A stretch of 34,971 bases of DNA from Caulobacteraceae bacterium (GTDB taxonomy: Bacteria; Pseudomonadota; Alphaproteobacteria; Caulobacterales; Caulobacteraceae). The DNA is taken from assembly GCA_003165275.1 (NCBI GenBank), contig PLSW01000099.1:1-34971 (forward strand), read 5' to 3'. The position numbers and the translations under genes were made by a program. Every line of letters starts with the position of its first letter. Within the stretch, counting starts at the first letter, position 1. Below, piece after piece: positions 1 to 9,602 of the stretch. The notes beneath the pieces are model-generated. The model searched no databases, was not told the origin of the DNA, and saw nothing but the letters and a program-made list of their open reading frames with translations.

Positions 1-2
1 AT

Positions 3-34
3 GTCACCGTAATCGGTCACCGTAATCCGTAATC
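3..34. repeat. Short tandem repeat at window edge
   Basis: A 13-base unit (GTCACCGTAATCG, then GTCACCGTAATCC) occurs twice head to tail and is followed by a third partial copy, GTAATC. It lies about 110 bases upstream of the transglutaminase operon. It may extend beyond the left edge of the window. Function is unknown; a protein-binding array or a simple slippage repeat are both possible. Confidence 0.6.
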
Positions 35-163
35 TGCAGGGACCTTGGTTCGCCGATTTGAGGCCACGGCACTATCTACGTTGGTGCGGTCACGATAGGG
101 CTTGGGGCCGCACCCCTTCAACCCACCGGTACTTGGAGTCCCGCCCTGACGGTCGTCGCCGCC

Positions 164-3100
164 TTGCATCACGTGACCCGCTACCGCTACGACCGGCTGG
201 TGGAGCTTGGCCCGCAGGTCGTGCGCCTGCGCCCCGCGGCTCACACCCGCACGCGCATCCCCAGCTATTCCCTGAAGGTCACGCCGGAAAACCACTTCAT
301 CAACTGGCAGCAGGACCCTCACGGCAACTGGCTGGCGCGACTGGTTTTTCCAGAACCGACCACCGAGTTCAGCGTGACCGTCGACCTGACGGCGGAGATG
401 GCGGCGGTCAATCCTTTCGACTTCTTCGTCGAGCCCTACGCCGAGTTCCTGCCCTTCCAGTATCCGCCCGATCTGAAGGCTGACCTGGCCGCCTACCTGC
501 AGATCGACGAGGATGGCCCGCTGCTGGAGGCCAAGGTCGCCGCGCTGCGGCCCGAGGGCCGGCGGACGGTGGACTTCCTGGTGGGCCTCAATGCCGATCT
601 GCTGAAGGCCGTGGCCTATGTGGTGCGGATGGAGGCCGGCGTGCAGACGCCGGATGAGACCTTGACGCTGGCCTCCGGCTCTTGCCGCGACAGCGCCTGG
701 CTGTTGGTGCAGATGATGCGGAAGATGGGCCTGGCCGCCCGCTTTGTGTCCGGCTACCTGATCCAGCTGAAGGCCGACATTGATCCCCTGCAGGGCGCCC
801 AGGGCGCGCGCACTGATTTCACGGACCTGCACGCCTGGGCCGAGGTCTATATTCCGGGGGCCGGCTGGATCGGCTTTGACGTCACCTCCGGCCTGCTCAC
901 CGGCGAGGGGCATCTGCCGCTGGCGGCGTCGCCCAACTACCGCTCGGCCGCCCCGATTAGCGGCGTGGTCAGCCCGGCGCAGACCGACTTCGAATTCGAG
1001 ATGAACGTCACCCGACTGGTGGATACCGTCCGGATCACCAAGCCCTTCGAGGAGGGCGACTGGGAAGACCTGCTGGCGCTGGGCGACAAGGTGGACTTGG
1101 CGCTGGACGCCCAGGACGTGCGCCTGACCATGGGCGGCGAGCCGACCTTCGTATCGATGGACGACTTCGAGGCGGCCGAATGGAACACCGACGCCTCCGG
1201 TCCGACCAAGCCGGTCATCGCCGCGCAGATGATCGAGAAGCTGAAGGCCCGCTTCGGCTCCGGCGGCATGCTGCACCACGGCCAGGGCAAGTGGTACCCG
1301 GGCGAGCCGCTGCCGCGCTGGGCGCTGGGCCTCTACTGGAGGCGCGACGGCCGACCGGTCTGGCGGGGCGATACAACCGAGCCCGCCGGGGGGCCTAAGG
1401 CGGGGATATCTGACGCCCTGGTCCTGGTGCGACGGCTAACGGCGCGGCTGGGGGTCGATCCGGCCATGGCCCAGCAGGCGCGGGAAGACCCGCTGCATTT
1501 CATCAAGGAAGAGGGCGACCTTCCCGCCGACGTCGACCTGAACGACGAGGAGATCGACGACGTCGGCGGGCGCGGCGCCCTGCGCCGGGCCATGGCGGAC
1601 GGCCTTTCCAAGGTGGTGGGCTATGTGCTGCCGCTGCGGCGAAATCTGTTCAAGGGCGACGGCGATGGATGGCTTAGCGAGAGCTGGACCTTCCGGCGCG
1701 GGCGCCTCTACCTGGCGCCGGGAGATTCTCCTTTGGGTCTGCGCCTGCCGCTGGGCTCCCTGCCCACGGTGAAGCCGGAAGACTTCCCCTTCATCGTGGC
1801 GGTCGACCCCTACGAGGAACGGGGTACGCTGCCGGACTTCGACCAGATATTCGCGACGAAGGGGGTGCGAGAGGTCGCCGTGCCAAAGCGACGGTCGGCA
1901 ACCGCGCCGATCGTGCGCACCGCGCTCTCGATTCAGCCCAGGGACGGCGTCCTCTACGTCTTCATGCCGCCGCTGGCGCGGCTGGAGCACTATTTGGAGC
2001 TGGTAGCCGAGGTGGAGATGGCGGCTCAGGGCGCGCCGATCCGCATCGAGGGCTATGCGCCGCCGGACGACGCGCGGCTGGCGGTGCTGAAGGTGACGCC
2101 CGACCCCGGCGTGATCGAGGTCAATGTGCAGCCGGCGTCCGGCTGGCGCGAGGCCGTGGACATCACCACCGGTGTCTACGAGGACGCCGGCGCGTGCCGC
2201 CTGGGGGCGGACAAGTTCATGATCGACGGCCGCCACACCGGCACCGGCGGCGGGGCGCATGTGGTGGTCGGCGGCTCCAGTCCAGCCAATTCGCCGTTCC
2301 TGAGGCGGCCGGACGTGCTGAAGAGCCTGCTGCTCTACTGGCAGCGGCATCCGTCCCTGTCCTACCTGTTCTCGGGCCTGTTCGTCGGGCCGACCAGCCA
2401 GGCGCCGCGGATCGACGAGGCGCGCCACGATGTTCTCTACGAGTTGGATATCGCCCTCGGCATGATCCCCCAGCCCGGCGACGACACGCCGGACCGGCCG
2501 TGGCTCACCGACCGGCTGCTGCGCAACCTGCTGACCGACGTGGCGGGCAACACCCACCGCACCGAGATCTGCATCGACAAGCTCTATTCGCCGGACGGTC
2601 CCATGGGGCGCCTCGGCCTGCTTGAATTCCGCGGCTTCGAGATGCCGCCCAGCGCGCGGATGAACCTGGCTCAGCAGCTGCTAATCCGGGCGCTGATCGC
2701 CTGGTTCTGGCGCGAGCCGCAGGAGGGCGCCCTGGTCCGCTGGGGCACCGCCCTGCATGACCGCTTCATGCTGCCCCACTTCGTCTGGGCCGATTTTAAA
2801 GGCGTGCTGGGCGAATTACGCCGAGCCGGCTTCAACTTCGACCCCGGTTGGTACGAAGCACAGATGGCGTTCAGGTTCCCGGTGCACGGGGCCGTCCGTT
2901 ACGGCGGCGTCGAAATGCAGATCCGACACGCCCTGGAGCCCTGGCATGTCATGGGCGAGGAAAGCTCCGGCGGCGGCACGGTGCGGTTCGTGGACTCCTC
3001 GGTCGAGCGGCTGCAGGTCTTGGCCAGCGGCTTCATGCCTGAGCGCCACGTGATTACCTGCAACGGCCGGGCCATGCCCATGACCACCACGGGACTATCC

Positions 3101-3424
3101 ATGGAGGCGGTGGCGGGCGTCCGCTTCAAGGCCTGGAAGCTGCCCAGCGGCCTGCATCCGACCATCCCCGTGCATGCGCCCCTGACCTTCGATATTGTCG
3201 ACCGGGTCAACAACCGCTCGCTGGGCGGGTGCGTCTATCACGTGGGTCACCCGGGCGGCCGCAACTATGATACCGTCCCGGTCAATTCCTATGAAGCCCA
3301 TGCGCGTCGCGACGCCCGGTTCCAGGAGCACGGACATACGCCGGGCATCGTCAAGCCGCCCACCGCCGAGCCCACCGCCGAGTTTCCGATGACACTCGAT
3401 CTGAGGACCAAACTTGGCCGCTAA
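164..3424 (+). CDS. Transglutaminase-like / DUF2126 putative amidoligase protein
   Basis: Large cytoplasmic protein (1086 aa from this start) with three parts: a transglutaminase N-terminal beta domain (about residues 1-90), a transglutaminase core (about 140-260), and a long DUF2126 region to the end, which Pfam describes as a putative amidoligase. The core keeps the papain-like triad: Cys174 in GSCRDSAW, His223 in DLHAW and Asp239 in GFDVTSG. It opens a three-gene operon and overlaps the next gene by 11 bases. By family knowledge it should form or rearrange amide bonds; the substrate is unknown. The coordinates use the TTG at 164, the first conventional start after the in-frame stop at 59-61. 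That TTG has no ribosome site, and homologues usually carry a few residues before [15 protein letters not shown] at 146, with GGAG at 135-138, fits better and would add six residues. Confidence 0.93.
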   Translation: MHHVTRYRYDRLVELGPQVVRLRPAAHTRTRIPSYSLKVTPENHFINWQQDPHGNWLARLVFPEPTTEFSVTVDLTAEMAAVNPFDFFVEPYAEFLPFQYPPDLKADLAAYLQIDEDGPLLEAKVAALRPEGRRTVDFLVGLNADLLKAVAYVVRMEAGVQTPDETLTLASGSCRDSAWLLVQMMRKMGLAARFVSGYLIQLKADIDPLQGAQGARTDFTDLHAWAEVYIPGAGWIGFDVTSGLLTGEGHLPLAASPNYRSAAPISGVVSPAQTDFEFEMNVTRLVDTVRITKPFEEGDWEDLLALGDKVDLALDAQDVRLTMGGEPTFVSMDDFEAAEWNTDASGPTKPVIAAQMIEKLKARFGSGGMLHHGQGKWYPGEPLPRWALGLYWRRDGRPVWRGDTTEPAGGPKAGISDALVLVRRLTARLGVDPAMAQQAREDPLHFIKEEGDLPADVDLNDEEIDDVGGRGALRRAMADGLSKVVGYVLPLRRNLFKGDGDGWLSESWTFRRGRLYLAPGDSPLGLRLPLGSLPTVKPEDFPFIVAVDPYEERGTLPDFDQIFATKGVREVAVPKRRSATAPIVRTALSIQPRDGVLYVFMPPLARLEHYLELVAEVEMAAQGAPIRIEGYAPPDDARLAVLKVTPDPGVIEVNVQPASGWREAVDITTGVYEDAGACRLGADKFMIDGRHTGTGGGAHVVVGGSSPANSPFLRRPDVLKSLLLYWQRHPSLSYLFSGLFVGPTSQAPRIDEARHDVLYELDIALGMIPQPGDDTPDRPWLTDRLLRNLLTDVAGNTHRTEICIDKLYSPDGPMGRLGLLEFRGFEMPPSARMNLAQQLLIRALIAWFWREPQEGALVRWGTALHDRFMLPHFVWADFKGVLGELRRAGFNFDPGWYEAQMAFRFPVHGAVRYGGVEMQIRHALEPWHVMGEESSGGGTVRFVDSSVERLQVLASGFMPERHVITCNGRAMPMTTTGLSMEAVAGVRFKAWKLPSGLHPTIPVHAPLTFDIVDRVNNRSLGGCVYHVGHPGGRNYDTVPVNSYEAHARRDARFQEHGHTPGIVKPPTAEPTAEFPMTLDLRTKLGR

Positions 3425-5954
3425 GACCGCCACCGCGCGAGGCCGAGCCGACAACCTCCGGCCGTCCGCGGCCAAGCGGCTGTCGAGCTGGCTACGCGGC
3501 TACCGGCTGTTTCAAGGGGTGCCGGACGAGTTGATGGACCCCATGGGCCGGCCGCGCGAATACTGGCTACGGTTCCTGGGCGAGTTCGCCGAATATGACG
3601 AGGCGGAGTTCGCCAGCCGATTCAACCTGGCCACCCGGCACATCCGCGACACGGGCGTCTCCTATCGCATCTATGGCGAGGAGAACGAGCGCAGTTGGCC
3701 GATCAACCCGCTGCCGCTTATTCTCAGCGAGGACGAGTGGTGCAAGATCGCCGCCGGCGTGAAGCAGCGGGCCAACCTCATGGAAGCTCTGTTGCGAGAC
3801 TTCTATGGTGAGGGGACGCTGTTCAGTGAGGGGGTGCTGCCCGCCGCCGCCGTCACCGGCAGCACCGACTTCGTGCGACCGATGCGGGGTGTTCGGCCGC
3901 CGGGCGGGCGCTATCTGCAGACCTACGCCGCTGACCTGAGCCGCGGCCCGGATGGCCGCTGGTGGGTGCTGGACGACCGCACCCAGGCGCCATCGGGCGC
4001 GGGCTATGCGCTGGAAAACCGCCTGATCCTGTCGCGGGCCTATCCGGACCTCTACAACGCCATGAACGTCCAGCGGCTGGCGTCTTTTTTCGATGAACTG
4101 CGCAAGGGTCTGGCTCAGGGCGCCGGCCGCAGCGACCCGCGCATCTGCCTGCTCAGCCCAGGCCCGTTCAGCGAGACCTATTTCGAGCAAGCGCACCTTG
4201 CCCGCTACCTTGGCATCCTGCTTGTGGAGGGCGACGACCTGGTGGTGCGCGACGGCAAGGTCTATGTGCGCACCATCGCCGGCCTGAAGCGCGCCGACGT
4301 CATCCTGCGCCGGGTGGACGCCGACTTCATCGATCCCCTGGAACTCAACGGCGCCTCGCGCCTGGGCGTACCGGGCCTGTTGGAGGCGATCCGCGCCGGC
4401 GGCGTCACGGTGCTGAACTTCCCTGGCTCTGGTGTTCTGGAATCCCGCTCGCTGCTGGGTTTCCTGCCCAAGCTCTGCCGCCGCCTGCTCGGCGAGGACC
4501 TGCAGATGCCCAACATCGCCACCTGGTGGTGCGGCCAGCCGTCAGAGCGGGCCATGGTGGAAAACAACCTGGAAACCCTGGTCATCGCGCCCGCCTTCAA
4601 CGGCCTGGGCGCCGACGGCGTATCCACCCGCCCCCGCCTGATGTCCGACCTGACACCGGACCAGCGGACCGACTTCCTCAAGCGCTTTAGTGACCGCCCC
4701 TGCGACTTCGTGGGCCAGGAGGTGGTGCGAATGTCGACCAGCCCCGTGTTGCGCGACGGACGGCTGGAGCCGGCGCCCTTCGTGCTGCGGGTCTATGCGG
4801 CGGCGACGCCCGATGGGATCCAGGTCATGCCCGGCGGCTTCTGCCGGACCTCGGATAAGGCCGACGTCCGCGCCATTTCGATGGGCGAAGACGCTCGCAC
4901 CTCCGACGTCTGGGTGATTGCCCGCAAGCCGGTGGACCGGATTACCCTGATGTCCGGCGCCGACGAGGTGAAGGTGCGGCGCATCCTCGGGCACCTGCCG
5001 GGCCGGGCGGCAGACAACCTCTTCTGGCTGGGCCGCTATCTGGAAAGGGCGGAGGCCCTTCTGCGGCTGGTGCGCAGCCTCTGCACCAGCCTGATGGATT
5101 CCGAAGCCGCCCTGCACAGCGCCGGCGAAACGCTGAGCCGGCTGCATCAACTTCTGGCCGACGGCGGCGCTCTCATTGAGGGCGATGACCCGGAAAGCCG
5201 CCGGGCTCTCGACGCCGCCAACGACGCCCTGCATGACGAGGACGCCTGGGGTTCGGTGATCAACGTGGTGCGCAAGGCTCGGCGCACGGCGTCGACCATG
5301 CGCGAGCGGCTGTCGACTGACTTCTGGGCGCTGCTACTGGACCTGGAGACCCTCCTTGCCGAGGGCGCGCGCAACATCCTCTCGGAAGCCGAGGTGCTGG
5401 AGCAGGTCGAAAAGGCGCTGCATATCCTGGCGGCCCTGTCGGGGCTGGCGCAGGAGAACATGAACCGCGGCCCCGGCTGGCGCTTCCTGGACATGGGTCG
5501 GCGACTGGAACGCGGAGTCAATATCTGCCGCTTCACCCGAGCCCTGGCCTGCGAGGACGCCACCATTGACGACCTCGACCTGCTGCTGGACCTGGCGGAC
5601 AGCCAGATCACCTACCGCGCCCGCTATCTGGTGGGGCTGGGACTGGCGCCCGTTCGCGACATGGTCATGCTCGATCGCTTCAACACTCGCTCCCTGGCCT
5701 TCCAGGTGGAGACGCTTGAGCGCCACATGGCCGCTCTACCTGTGCTACTGGACGACGGCATGCTGGAGCCGCCGGCCCGCATCCTGCTGCCACTGGTCGC
5801 GCGGGTGGCGGTGGAAGAGGCCGCGCGTATGACCTCCGACATGGTGCGGGCGTATGAGCATGCGCTGATGGACCTGTCGGACGCCATCGCCGAACGCTAC
5901 TTCCTGCAGGGCGCCAACGCCGCCCCGACCGTCAAGCTGGCCGCGTTGGCATGA
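3414..5954 (+). CDS. Circularly permuted ATP-grasp / alpha-E domain fusion protein
   Basis: An 846-aa fusion. The first ~500 residues match the circularly permuted type-2 ATP-grasp family (DUF404/DUF407), with typical blocks such as [42 protein letters not shown] and FVGQE. From about residue 525 ([22 protein letters not shown]) to the end it is an alpha-E domain (DUF403), an all-helical module that is often a separate gene. ATP-grasp enzymes activate a carboxylate with ATP for ligation to an amine, so a peptide-like ligase is predicted; acceptor and donor are unknown. The start is a TTG with GAGGA six bases upstream, inside the 3' end of the previous gene. The stop overlaps the ATG of the next gene as ATGA, implying translational coupling. 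No signal peptide is seen. Confidence 0.95.
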   Translation: MAAKTATARGRADNLRPSAAKRLSSWLRGYRLFQGVPDELMDPMGRPREYWLRFLGEFAEYDEAEFASRFNLATRHIRDTGVSYRIYGEENERSWPINPLPLILSEDEWCKIAAGVKQRANLMEALLRDFYGEGTLFSEGVLPAAAVTGSTDFVRPMRGVRPPGGRYLQTYAADLSRGPDGRWWVLDDRTQAPSGAGYALENRLILSRAYPDLYNAMNVQRLASFFDELRKGLAQGAGRSDPRICLLSPGPFSETYFEQAHLARYLGILLVEGDDLVVRDGKVYVRTIAGLKRADVILRRVDADFIDPLELNGASRLGVPGLLEAIRAGGVTVLNFPGSGVLESRSLLGFLPKLCRRLLGEDLQMPNIATWWCGQPSERAMVENNLETLVIAPAFNGLGADGVSTRPRLMSDLTPDQRTDFLKRFSDRPCDFVGQEVVRMSTSPVLRDGRLEPAPFVLRVYAAATPDGIQVMPGGFCRTSDKADVRAISMGEDARTSDVWVIARKPVDRITLMSGADEVKVRRILGHLPGRAADNLFWLGRYLERAEALLRLVRSLCTSLMDSEAALHSAGETLSRLHQLLADGGALIEGDDPESRRALDAANDALHDEDAWGSVINVVRKARRTASTMRERLSTDFWALLLDLETLLAEGARNILSEAEVLEQVEKALHILAALSGLAQENMNRGPGWRFLDMGRRLERGVNICRFTRALACEDATIDDLDLLLDLADSQITYRARYLVGLGLAPVRDMVMLDRFNTRSLAFQVETLERHMAALPVLLDDGMLEPPARILLPLVARVAVEEAARMTSDMVRAYEHALMDLSDAIAERYFLQGANAAPTVKLAALA

Positions 5955-6841
5955 TCTACGACGTCTGCCATCGGACCAGCTACAAATACGAAGCCACCGT
6001 CACCTTCGCCCGGTGCCAGCTGCGCCTGACGCCGCCGTCCAATAGCTCCCAGACGGTGATCGCCGGCGCCCTGACCATCACGCCCCAGCCCTCGCAGCGC
6101 GAGACGCATACGGGCCCCTTCGACGAGCGGGTGGTGACGGTGATCATCGACCGTCCGCACAAGACCCTGGTGATCGAGGCGCGATCACGGGTGAAGGTGC
6201 ACGCCCTGCCGATCCCCTCCGCGGAGCAAAGCCCGCCCTGGGAAGCCGTCCGCCTGTCCGCCTTCGAGTCCCGCTCCCTCGACGCCGACAGCCCGGCCCC
6301 CTACCTCTATCCGACGCCGCGCACGCCGATCATGCCGGCCATCACCGACTACGCCCGTGCGCACTTCACCCCAGGGCGTCCCATCCTCGAGGCGACGATC
6401 AGCTTGATGAGGGCCATCTACGACGACTTCACCTACGATGCCGAGGCGACGACCGTCTCCACCCCGGCCGCCGAGGCCTTCACCAAGCGCCACGGGGTCT
6501 GCCAGGACTTCAGCCACATCATGATCGCGGGGCTGAGGGGGTTGGGGGCGCCCGCCGCTTACGTCAGCGGCTACCTGCGCACCATTCCGCCGCCTGGCCA
6601 GCCTAGGCTGGAGGGCGCCGACGCGACTCACGCCTGGGTGCAGGTCTGGTGCGGCGAAACGATCGGCTGGGTCGGCTTCGACCCTACCAACGCCCTCATC
6701 GTACAGAATGACCACATCACGCTGGCGGTCGGGCGCGACTACAGTGATGTCGCTCCCATTGACGGCGTCATGTTGGGCCCGCGCGGGCAGGGCCTCAAGG
6801 TCGAGGTGGACGTCATCCCGCTTACCGAGGCGGCGGCCTAA
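5951..6841 (+). CDS. Transglutaminase-like cysteine protein
   Basis: A 296-aa protein with a transglutaminase N-terminal region ([17 protein letters not shown], the usual opening of this family) and a transglutaminase-like core. The catalytic triad is intact: Cys184 in RHGVCQDFSH, His228 in ATHAWV and Asp244 in GFDPTN. Such bacterial proteins act as proteases, amidases or cross-linkers; the direction of the reaction cannot be told from sequence. The ATG overlaps the TGA of the ATP-grasp gene by four bases, so it is the third gene of the operon. It resembles the N-terminal third of the first operon gene, giving two transglutaminase modules around one ATP-grasp ligase. No signal peptide is seen, so action in the cytoplasm is likely. 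An Anbu-type peptidase, a frequent fourth partner, does not follow. Confidence 0.95.
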   Translation: MIYDVCHRTSYKYEATVTFARCQLRLTPPSNSSQTVIAGALTITPQPSQRETHTGPFDERVVTVIIDRPHKTLVIEARSRVKVHALPIPSAEQSPPWEAVRLSAFESRSLDADSPAPYLYPTPRTPIMPAITDYARAHFTPGRPILEATISLMRAIYDDFTYDAEATTVSTPAAEAFTKRHGVCQDFSHIMIAGLRGLGAPAAYVSGYLRTIPPPGQPRLEGADATHAWVQVWCGETIGWVGFDPTNALIVQNDHITLAVGRDYSDVAPIDGVMLGPRGQGLKVEVDVIPLTEAAA

Positions 6842-6971
6842 AGGGCCAATCGCGCTGAGGAAAGGCGACCTTTAGACCAACAATTCGCGACGGGCTTACG
6901 ATGCGACCGGCCCTTGCCTCCGCCGCGGCAGGAAGACCGTCGATCGCGCGGGTTCTGAGGGGCCGAACGCG

Positions 6972-7484
6972 TCGCCCGTGACTTCCGATATAGGCCGATA
7001 CGGTCGCAGCCCGGGACAGCCGAGCGAGTGCAGCCTCAACCAAGACGCCGGCGCGGCCTACCGATGGCTGATCGGCCAAGGGGTGGCGCGCCCGATCGCG
7101 TGGTCGTCGTTGGTCAATCGCTTGGCGACGCGCCGGCGGCGCGGCTGGCCGCATCCCGGCACATCGGCGCTCTGGTGCTTGTGTCGCCGTTCACGAGCTT
7201 GCCTGGCGCCATTCAGGATGCAGCGCCCTGGCTGCCCCCTCAAGATCTTGCCGTGGACCCACAACCGCTTCGATGTCGCGGAAAGCCTGGGGAAACTCAA
7301 AGCGCCGCTGCTCCTGGTCGCCAGCCGGTCTGATGGCTTGGTCCCGTTTGTGAACAGCCGACGAATTGCCGCCCAGGTCCCGGCCGCTCGTTGGCTTGAG
7401 GCGGACGACCTGCGCCATGACGGCCTGCTTGCCGGGGTCGCGGCCAATGGCCGACTGTCAATAGCCCTTCACGCCCTTCGACGT
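6972..7484 (+). pseudogene. Frameshifted, N-truncated alpha/beta hydrolase remnant
   Basis: A serine alpha/beta-hydrolase of the YGRSPGxPSE type can be read only by changing frame twice. The first frame gives YGRSPGQPSE and DAGAAYRWLIGQGVA. About 7090 it moves to a frame with the nucleophile motif VVVVGQSLG and LVLVSPFTSLPGA. Near 7237 it returns to the first frame with LLLVASRSDGLVPF (acid residue) and LRHDGLLAG (likely catalytic His). Both shifts sit in runs: an extra GC in GCGCGC (7086-7091) and an extra C in CCCCC (7235-7239). The ~70-80 residues normally before YGRSPG, including the oxyanion-hole HG motif, are not found in 6842-6972. It therefore looks like a true pseudogene, although run-length sequencing errors could explain the shifts alone. 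Confidence 0.75.
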
Positions 7485-7521
7485 CGAGGATCGCGCCAAC
7501 CGGGCGATGGCGCCCCCCGCC

Positions 7522-9453
7522 TCAATTCGGCGGATTGTTCGCCTCGATGAAGGCCATGGCCGCCGTCAGCATCTGCAGGCGGGTCTCGCCGCGCGACAGC
7601 CAGTGGTCCTCGCCCTTGAGGGTGACGAAGGTCACCGGCTTGCCGGCCCGCTTGAGGGCGTCGGCCATGATCTGGCTTTGGGCATAGGGGACCACAGTGT
7701 CGTCCTTGCCGTGGATCAGCAGGATGGGGATGGTCGCCTTCGCCGCCAGCTGGGCGGGAGAAATCGCGTCCAGGGCCGGGTCGTTCACCCCCTTGGCGCC
7801 CATGAACCGGTCCCAGTAGCGCAGGGTTTCGTTGTTCGACCACTGCTGGTCGCTCTGCTCGTCCCGCAGCATTCGCCGCAGGTCAGCGGGGCCGGCCACC
7901 GAGACGGCGCAGCGATAGACGCCGGTGTCGATGGTCGCCCCCGCCAGGGCCGCATAGCCGCCGTAGCTGGCGCCGAAGATGCACACCCGCTTTGGGTCGA
8001 TCGTCCCTCGCCCCGCCAGCCAGCGCGCCCCGTCGGAGAGATCCGTCTGCATCTTGCGGCCCCACTCGCCGTAACCGGCGGCCAGGAAGGGGGTGGTGAA
8101 GCCGGATGATCCGCGGAAGTTGGGCTGCAACACGGCGTAGCCCCGGGACGCCACCGCCTGCGCCCACCAGTCGAACCCCGGCTCGTCCCGCGACGCCGGC
8201 CCGCCGTGAGGCAGCACCACCAGCGGCAGGTTCTTGGCCGGCCGTCCCTGCGGCAGGGTCAGGTAGCCGGTGATCTCAAGTCCGTCGGCGGCCTTGTAGC
8301 GCACGGGGGTGACCGGCGAGATGTCGGCGGGCTTGAGATTTGCGTACTCGTCGCCGATCCAGTCCGCATGCCTGGTCGCCAGGTCGACCAGGGCGTAGGC
8401 GGGGCCCTCCGTGGGGCTGTCCACCAACACCACCCAACGCTGGCGGTCCGCGGACCAGGAAGCGAAGCTGACCCTCTGGCCGGCGTAGGCCCGGGTCGTC
8501 GCCGCCCACAGCTTGGCGGTGGCCGGGTCGAAGAAGTCGTAGCGCAGGTCGTCGCCGTCCAGGTCCTCGCCGCCAATCCAGGCGTGGGTGGCGGGGTCTT
8601 TGATCAGGCCGCTGTACGGATCATCGATCGCCGGCCCCCAGGCGCCGTCGGCCAGCGACACCTCGTGGGCCATCCAGCGGTCGTCTTCGGATAGTGCGAC
8701 CAGGACCGAGCGCCCGTCCCGTCCGAGACCTTCGATCACCGGAGGACTGATGGGCGCCACGATCGTGCGGGAGTCCATCCAGCCGGTGGCGGTCGAATGG
8801 ACGCGCAGGGTCCATCGGCCGCTGGCCTCGGCATATCGCGCTTCGGCCGCCACCTGCCCCTTGGCGTCGACCAGGTAGTTCCGGGTGCGCTGATCGCCGG
8901 TTTGAACGGTCTTCTCGACACCCGTTCCAAGGTCGGTTCGAAACAGCGTCTGGACGCCTTGGTTGTCGACGAAGCTGATTCCCTGGAAGTAGACGTAGGC
9001 GCGACCATCGATGCGGCGGACCGCGGGCCGGCTGGTCACGACGTTCATCGCGTTTTCGGCGCCTTCCATCAGCGCCCGCGACCGCTTGCTGGCGAGGTCG
9101 AACACCTGGGCCAGGTACCATTCCTGGCGAGAGCTCTCGACGCCCGCGGCGAGCCCGGTCATCGACGTGGTGACCAGCAGATGCTGCGAATCCGCCCAGT
9201 CCAGCCACCGCAGCTTGGCGTCGCCCAGGTTGACGCCGCCGAGCAGCTTTCGATCGGCGATGCTCTCGATGACCACCCGGTGCGCCTCCGGGGTGGTGAT
9301 CACGAAGGCGAGGTTGGCGCCGTCCGGCGAGATTTCGACGTGGTCGAGGGTGGGCAACCGGCCATAGACCTCAAGCGGCGCGGCGCCGGCCGCGCCCAAT
9401 CCGCCAAGCACGCTCGCCGCGGCGAAGACCGCACAACCCCAGATCCACCGCAT
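7522..9453 (-). CDS. Secreted S9-family (prolyl oligopeptidase-like) peptidase
   Basis: A 643-aa serine peptidase of the S9 / acyl-aminoacyl-peptidase group. The ATG at 9453 is chosen because a run of G lies just upstream and the protein then opens with a signal peptide (MRWIWGC, hydrophobic stretch, probable cut near AAGAA at about residue 25), pointing to the periplasm. Residues ~30-380 form a degenerate beta-propeller; the C-terminal alpha/beta-hydrolase domain carries Ser496 in FGASYGGY, Asp585 in HGKDDTVVP and His617 in GEDHW. The HGGPA oxyanion motif is near 416-420. The usual role is cleavage of oligopeptides. It is transcribed away from malate synthase; the ~150 bases between the two starts must hold both promoters. 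Confidence 0.95.
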   Translation of the reverse strand: MRWIWGCAVFAAASVLGGLGAAGAAPLEVYGRLPTLDHVEISPDGANLAFVITTPEAHRVVIESIADRKLLGGVNLGDAKLRWLDWADSQHLLVTTSMTGLAAGVESSRQEWYLAQVFDLASKRSRALMEGAENAMNVVTSRPAVRRIDGRAYVYFQGISFVDNQGVQTLFRTDLGTGVEKTVQTGDQRTRNYLVDAKGQVAAEARYAEASGRWTLRVHSTATGWMDSRTIVAPISPPVIEGLGRDGRSVLVALSEDDRWMAHEVSLADGAWGPAIDDPYSGLIKDPATHAWIGGEDLDGDDLRYDFFDPATAKLWAATTRAYAGQRVSFASWSADRQRWVVLVDSPTEGPAYALVDLATRHADWIGDEYANLKPADISPVTPVRYKAADGLEITGYLTLPQGRPAKNLPLVVLPHGGPASRDEPGFDWWAQAVASRGYAVLQPNFRGSSGFTTPFLAAGYGEWGRKMQTDLSDGARWLAGRGTIDPKRVCIFGASYGGYAALAGATIDTGVYRCAVSVAGPADLRRMLRDEQSDQQWSNNETLRYWDRFMGAKGVNDPALDAISPAQLAAKATIPILLIHGKDDTVVPYAQSQIMADALKRAGKPVTFVTLKGEDHWLSRGETRLQMLTAAMAFIEANNPPN

Positions 9454-9514
9454 TCGAACCCCCCGATACGCTAAGGCGAAGCTAGTCGGGCGGCGTGACG
9501 GGCTCAAGACATGG

Positions 9515-9526
9515 CATTTGCAATTC
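9515..9526. promoter_or_regulatory. Possible RamB/ScfR-type operator upstream of malate synthase
   Basis: The 12-mer CATTTGCAATTC lies about 77 bases before the malate synthase ATG. It agrees at 9 of 12 positions with the palindromic GATTTGTAAATC between isocitrate lyase and its regulator (16105-16116). From memory, Corynebacterium RamB, a relative of that regulator, binds a TTTGCAAA-centred site. Assignment as an operator is inference. Confidence 0.4.
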
Positions 9527-9602
9527 GGCGCCCCCTCGGCGGCTGGACGCGGGCGTCTCAACTCCTTATCGGCTAATGTGAAAACCGCCTTCAGGAGCCC
9601 CC

